Positions 61,679 through 64,000 of a stretch of DNA of 64,000 nucleotides are shown piece by piece. The first letter of the stretch is position 1, and the number at the start of each line of letters is the position of its first letter. The notes beneath the pieces were generated by a model. It made no database searches. It was given only the letters and a program-made list of their open reading frames with translations, and was not told the origin of the DNA. The stretch lies in the NCBI GenBank assembly GCA_958450325.1, contig OY288259.1, positions 60,538,987 through 60,602,986 of the forward strand, in the 5' to 3' direction. This stretch comes from Agrostemma githago (taxonomy: Eukaryota; Streptophyta; Magnoliopsida; Caryophyllales; Caryophyllaceae). The translations under genes were made by a program, and so were the position numbers.

Positions 61679-62692
61679 TATGGATGTTTGTTTATGGGCG
61701 AAATTGATGTTTTGTTGGATTCTGAATCTGGTGTTGTTGCTTGATTTGAGGATTTAGCTTAGGGTTTATCATAGTTATAACTTGCAGTATACAGTAAGAT
61801 TTACGGAGTAGTTTATTTTTCCGAATTTGGATTTTAAAGATCATCATGATTTAGCTGAATTTAGGGTATGGGATTTTCCGGGTTTTGCTCGATGTGGAAA
61901 AATAGATAGTTTTGAACATATTGATGTAATGTGGCAATAATTGAGCTTTAGGAGCTAGGTTAGGTGAGCATGTACGCAAGTCGCAACTTCTTCCCATAAT
62001 TGCTCTTCGATTAGTGAACTTTTTTGAAAAAAACACAAAGTATAGGGTAAGACGGTTTCACGCGTGAGACACTCCACTTTTGCGAAATGAGTGAACTTTT
62101 TATACAAAAAGTTCGTTCTACAGTGTGAGACCGTCTTATTCAATGACTTCTATGAAGTCAGTGGAATGTTGCTTGTTGCCTTGTTGGACTGTCTTTATTT
62201 CTACTTAAGAGATCATAGACTGTGTAGTGGGATCGCTTTATCTCTTCGAAGGCACAAACTTTCTTTCCTTGATAAGTTAATTTCACAACCCAATATCGCA
62301 CGTCACCTCATTGACTCGCTTGTGACTGTCAATTTATATCATCTTATCGGACATGAGCCGATTGCAGCTGAAAAAGACAGGTACATGATGATATTATGAT
62401 AACATCGGTATCTTAAGCTCAATTGGGGTTATCAATTATTTTTCCGAGTTTTTTAGTTGGGTACTTAGAATTTTGGTTGCTGTTTCTCTCACGCCTGAAA
62501 TAGCCTCTTTGACAGTCGGGAAAGGTTGTGTATATTCGACCCTCTTATCCTGTATTTATAGCTGTCTTGTAATCTTTTCTGCCTTCACATTTGACTGATT
62601 ATACATGGAATTCATCGATTTGAGTATACAGTTTGATGTTTGTATGATTTCCAGGTTTATAACTTACGAGTATATTATATCGTTCTAGTAGA

Positions 62693-63877
62693 ATGGACTC
62701 CCCACAGTCTGTTGTTTCGCCATTCAAGAACCTCAGTGTTAGTGGTGCCGAGCCAGAGAAACAGAGATCCGATATATCTAACCAAACCGACAAGCTGAGG
62801 ACTAACGGTCATAAACCAGAAAACTTCATGGGTGTTCTCGAAGTTTATGTGCATCAGGCTCGTGACATTCAGAACATCTGTATTTATCACAAGCAAGATG
62901 TTTACGCCAAACTTTGCCTGACCAGCGATCCCGACAGCACTGTATCTACCCATACCATCAATGGTGGCGGGAGAAACCCGGTCTTCAACGACAAAGTTCA
63001 GATCAATGTTGGGACCATAGAGGCTTCCCTAAAATGCGAGCTTTGGATGCTTAGCCGTGTTAAAAATTACCTCGAAGACCAACTTCTTGGGTTTGCTCTC
63101 GTGCCATTGTCAGAAGTCGTTTTCAAGAACGGGATGGTGGAGAGGGAGTTTTCTCTCTCTTCGACCGATCTTTTCCACTCTCCTGCCGGGTTTGTCCAGC
63201 TGTCGCTTTCCTACACCGGGTCATTACCTGATGTAATGACAATCCCAAAGTTCCCCACTTCTTCCGAGGTTTCGGTCAACACAAGTGATTTTGAACATCT
63301 CGAGTTTCCCGACCCAAAAATGTTGACCGAAAACCAAATGATGGTGTCCGAGTATGTCGGGATGGAGTGCCAAGAAGATCCTCCAACGACCGAGAATTTG
63401 CATGAACTTGGTGTTCGAGTTGTTGAGAGCTTCTCAGCGAATAGCGAGGAGGAGTCGAAGCCGCTTTCAGTCGTTGATTCACCAGCGAGGAGTGTTTCGA
63501 GCTATGGCTCACCATCCGTTTGCCTTCCCACGAGCTCTCAGTCTTCTGATACTCAAGTCACTTCGAAGAACGAGATGAAAGACTTGGGAGAAGGCGAGGT
63601 TGAGTCCTCCAACAGCCATGAATCATCGAAAGAGACATTGATAAAGCCACTTGTGACAGTTAATATCGAGCCTGAAGCGAAGATGGTGCAGCAGGACATT
63701 GTGGATATGTACATGAAGAGCATGCAGCAGTTTACTGACTCTTTAGCGAAAATGAAGCTTCCGTTGGACGTAACTTCAGAATCACCCAAGTCGGAGAATT
63801 CAAGCGTGGAGCAGACTTCGGAGACTCCAAAGAGCACTGGATCACGAGTGTTTTACGGTAGCAGAGCTTTCTTCTGA
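62693..63877 (+). CDS. C2-domain protein, plant-specific
   Basis: One uninterrupted frame of 394 residues. C2 domains bind phospholipids, often with calcium, or other proteins. Seen: a short polar N terminus, one C2 domain at about residues 43-165 (MGVLEVYVHQARDIQNI, KQDVYAKLCLTSDP, GGGRNPVFNDKVQIN, ELWMLSRVKNYLEDQLLGFA), then a Ser/Glu-rich region without obvious domains and a conserved-looking helix (VQQDIVDMYMKSMQQFTDSL) near residues 337-361. Only some of the usual calcium-binding Asp residues are evident, so calcium binding is not certain. An acceptor site (ttctag) lies five bases before the ATG, and a donor near 61164 suggests a 1.5-kb intron in the 5' UTR. Related single-exon genes exist in other plants; the role is not established. 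Confidence 0.85.
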   Translation: MDSPQSVVSPFKNLSVSGAEPEKQRSDISNQTDKLRTNGHKPENFMGVLEVYVHQARDIQNICIYHKQDVYAKLCLTSDPDSTVSTHTINGGGRNPVFNDKVQINVGTIEASLKCELWMLSRVKNYLEDQLLGFALVPLSEVVFKNGMVEREFSLSSTDLFHSPAGFVQLSLSYTGSLPDVMTIPKFPTSSEVSVNTSDFEHLEFPDPKMLTENQMMVSEYVGMECQEDPPTTENLHELGVRVVESFSANSEEESKPLSVVDSPARSVSSYGSPSVCLPTSSQSSDTQVTSKNEMKDLGEGEVESSNSHESSKETLIKPLVTVNIEPEAKMVQQDIVDMYMKSMQQFTDSLAKMKLPLDVTSESPKSENSSVEQTSETPKSTGSRVFYGSRAFF

Positions 63878-64000
63878 AATTATACGAGTCATAATCCTAT
63901 GTTACTCCTACACTTCACTTAGCTGTCGTATCGCGTATCCTATACGTATCGTGTATCTGGTACGTATCGTGTTTGATACAATACGACACTTCGATACTTC
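63878..64000. other. 3' flank of the C2-domain gene
   Basis: Contains several imperfect copies of 'tacgtatcgtgt' and 'cgtatc' words (about 63929-63990). Probably 3' UTR; it runs off the window. Confidence 0.5.

Larger units (their letters stand above)
57357..62692. other. 5.3-kb region between polyphenol oxidase and the C2-domain gene
   Basis: Holds the polyphenol oxidase promoter with a MITE (57492-57729), an (ATT)n run at about 57929-57973, a two-copy repeat (58790-58880), an internally deleted SINE (59086-59168) and a single MITE end near 59351. After a gene-free stretch (59400-60900, nothing recognised) comes the likely 5' UTR of the C2 gene, with a CTT run near 60980-60999 and SINE copies from 61233 to 61678. 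Confidence 0.6.

Noticed and set aside
62091..62399. 102-residue frame before the C2-domain gene
   Set aside because: It lies in the inferred 5' UTR intron, starts in a repeat ('gtgagaccgtctta') and matches nothing I recognise.

Overview
This is nuclear DNA from a flowering plant. It is AT-rich, its genes are split by GT-AG introns, and the space between genes is full of MITEs (short non-autonomous DNA transposons), SINEs (short tRNA-derived retroelements) and a LINE (L1-type retrotransposon) fragment. The proteins are typical of dicots: GPI-anchored SHV3/GDPDL proteins, polygalacturonases, a plastid polyphenol oxidase and a DUF247 protein. A Caryophyllales origin is possible, judging from the recurring short 'tactccgta' repeat ends, but this is a weak inference. 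There is no bacterial, viral or CRISPR content. All exon coordinates come from reading splice sites and checking that the reading frame carries across each junction.

Layout. 1-1122: 3' part of a wax-synthase-like acyltransferase with a repeat-expanded loop. 2335-8698: SGF29-type SAGA subunit, 9 exons. 9745-13510: proteasome alpha-2 subunit, 11 exons, with a minisatellite in intron 2. 14300-15886 (minus): RhoGDI, convergent with the proteasome gene. 19904-25059 and 28709-32428: two GDPDL paralogues with matching 9-exon structure, separated by a frameshifted DUF247 gene (26087-27393). 32429-37239: gene-free and rich in transposons. 37240-45871: three tandem polygalacturonase genes (A, B, C). 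B is broken in its signal peptide, and B and C lack an intron present in A. 48005-49829: plant protein of unknown function. 51400-53839: ribosomal protein eS8. 55177-57356 (minus): polyphenol oxidase with a LINE remnant directly behind its stop codon. 62693-63877: C2-domain protein with a long 5' UTR intron carrying SINE copies.

The genes do not form a pathway. The GDPDL and polygalacturonase families both act at the cell wall, but each array is better explained by local tandem duplication than by a functional cluster. I found no convincing new biological system. The most informative observations are evolutionary: an intron that repeats its own 5' splice site, a MITE with a paired empty site in a duplicate, intron loss in two polygalacturonases, a LINE supplying the likely 3' UTR of polyphenol oxidase, and repeat growth inside a membrane acyltransferase.
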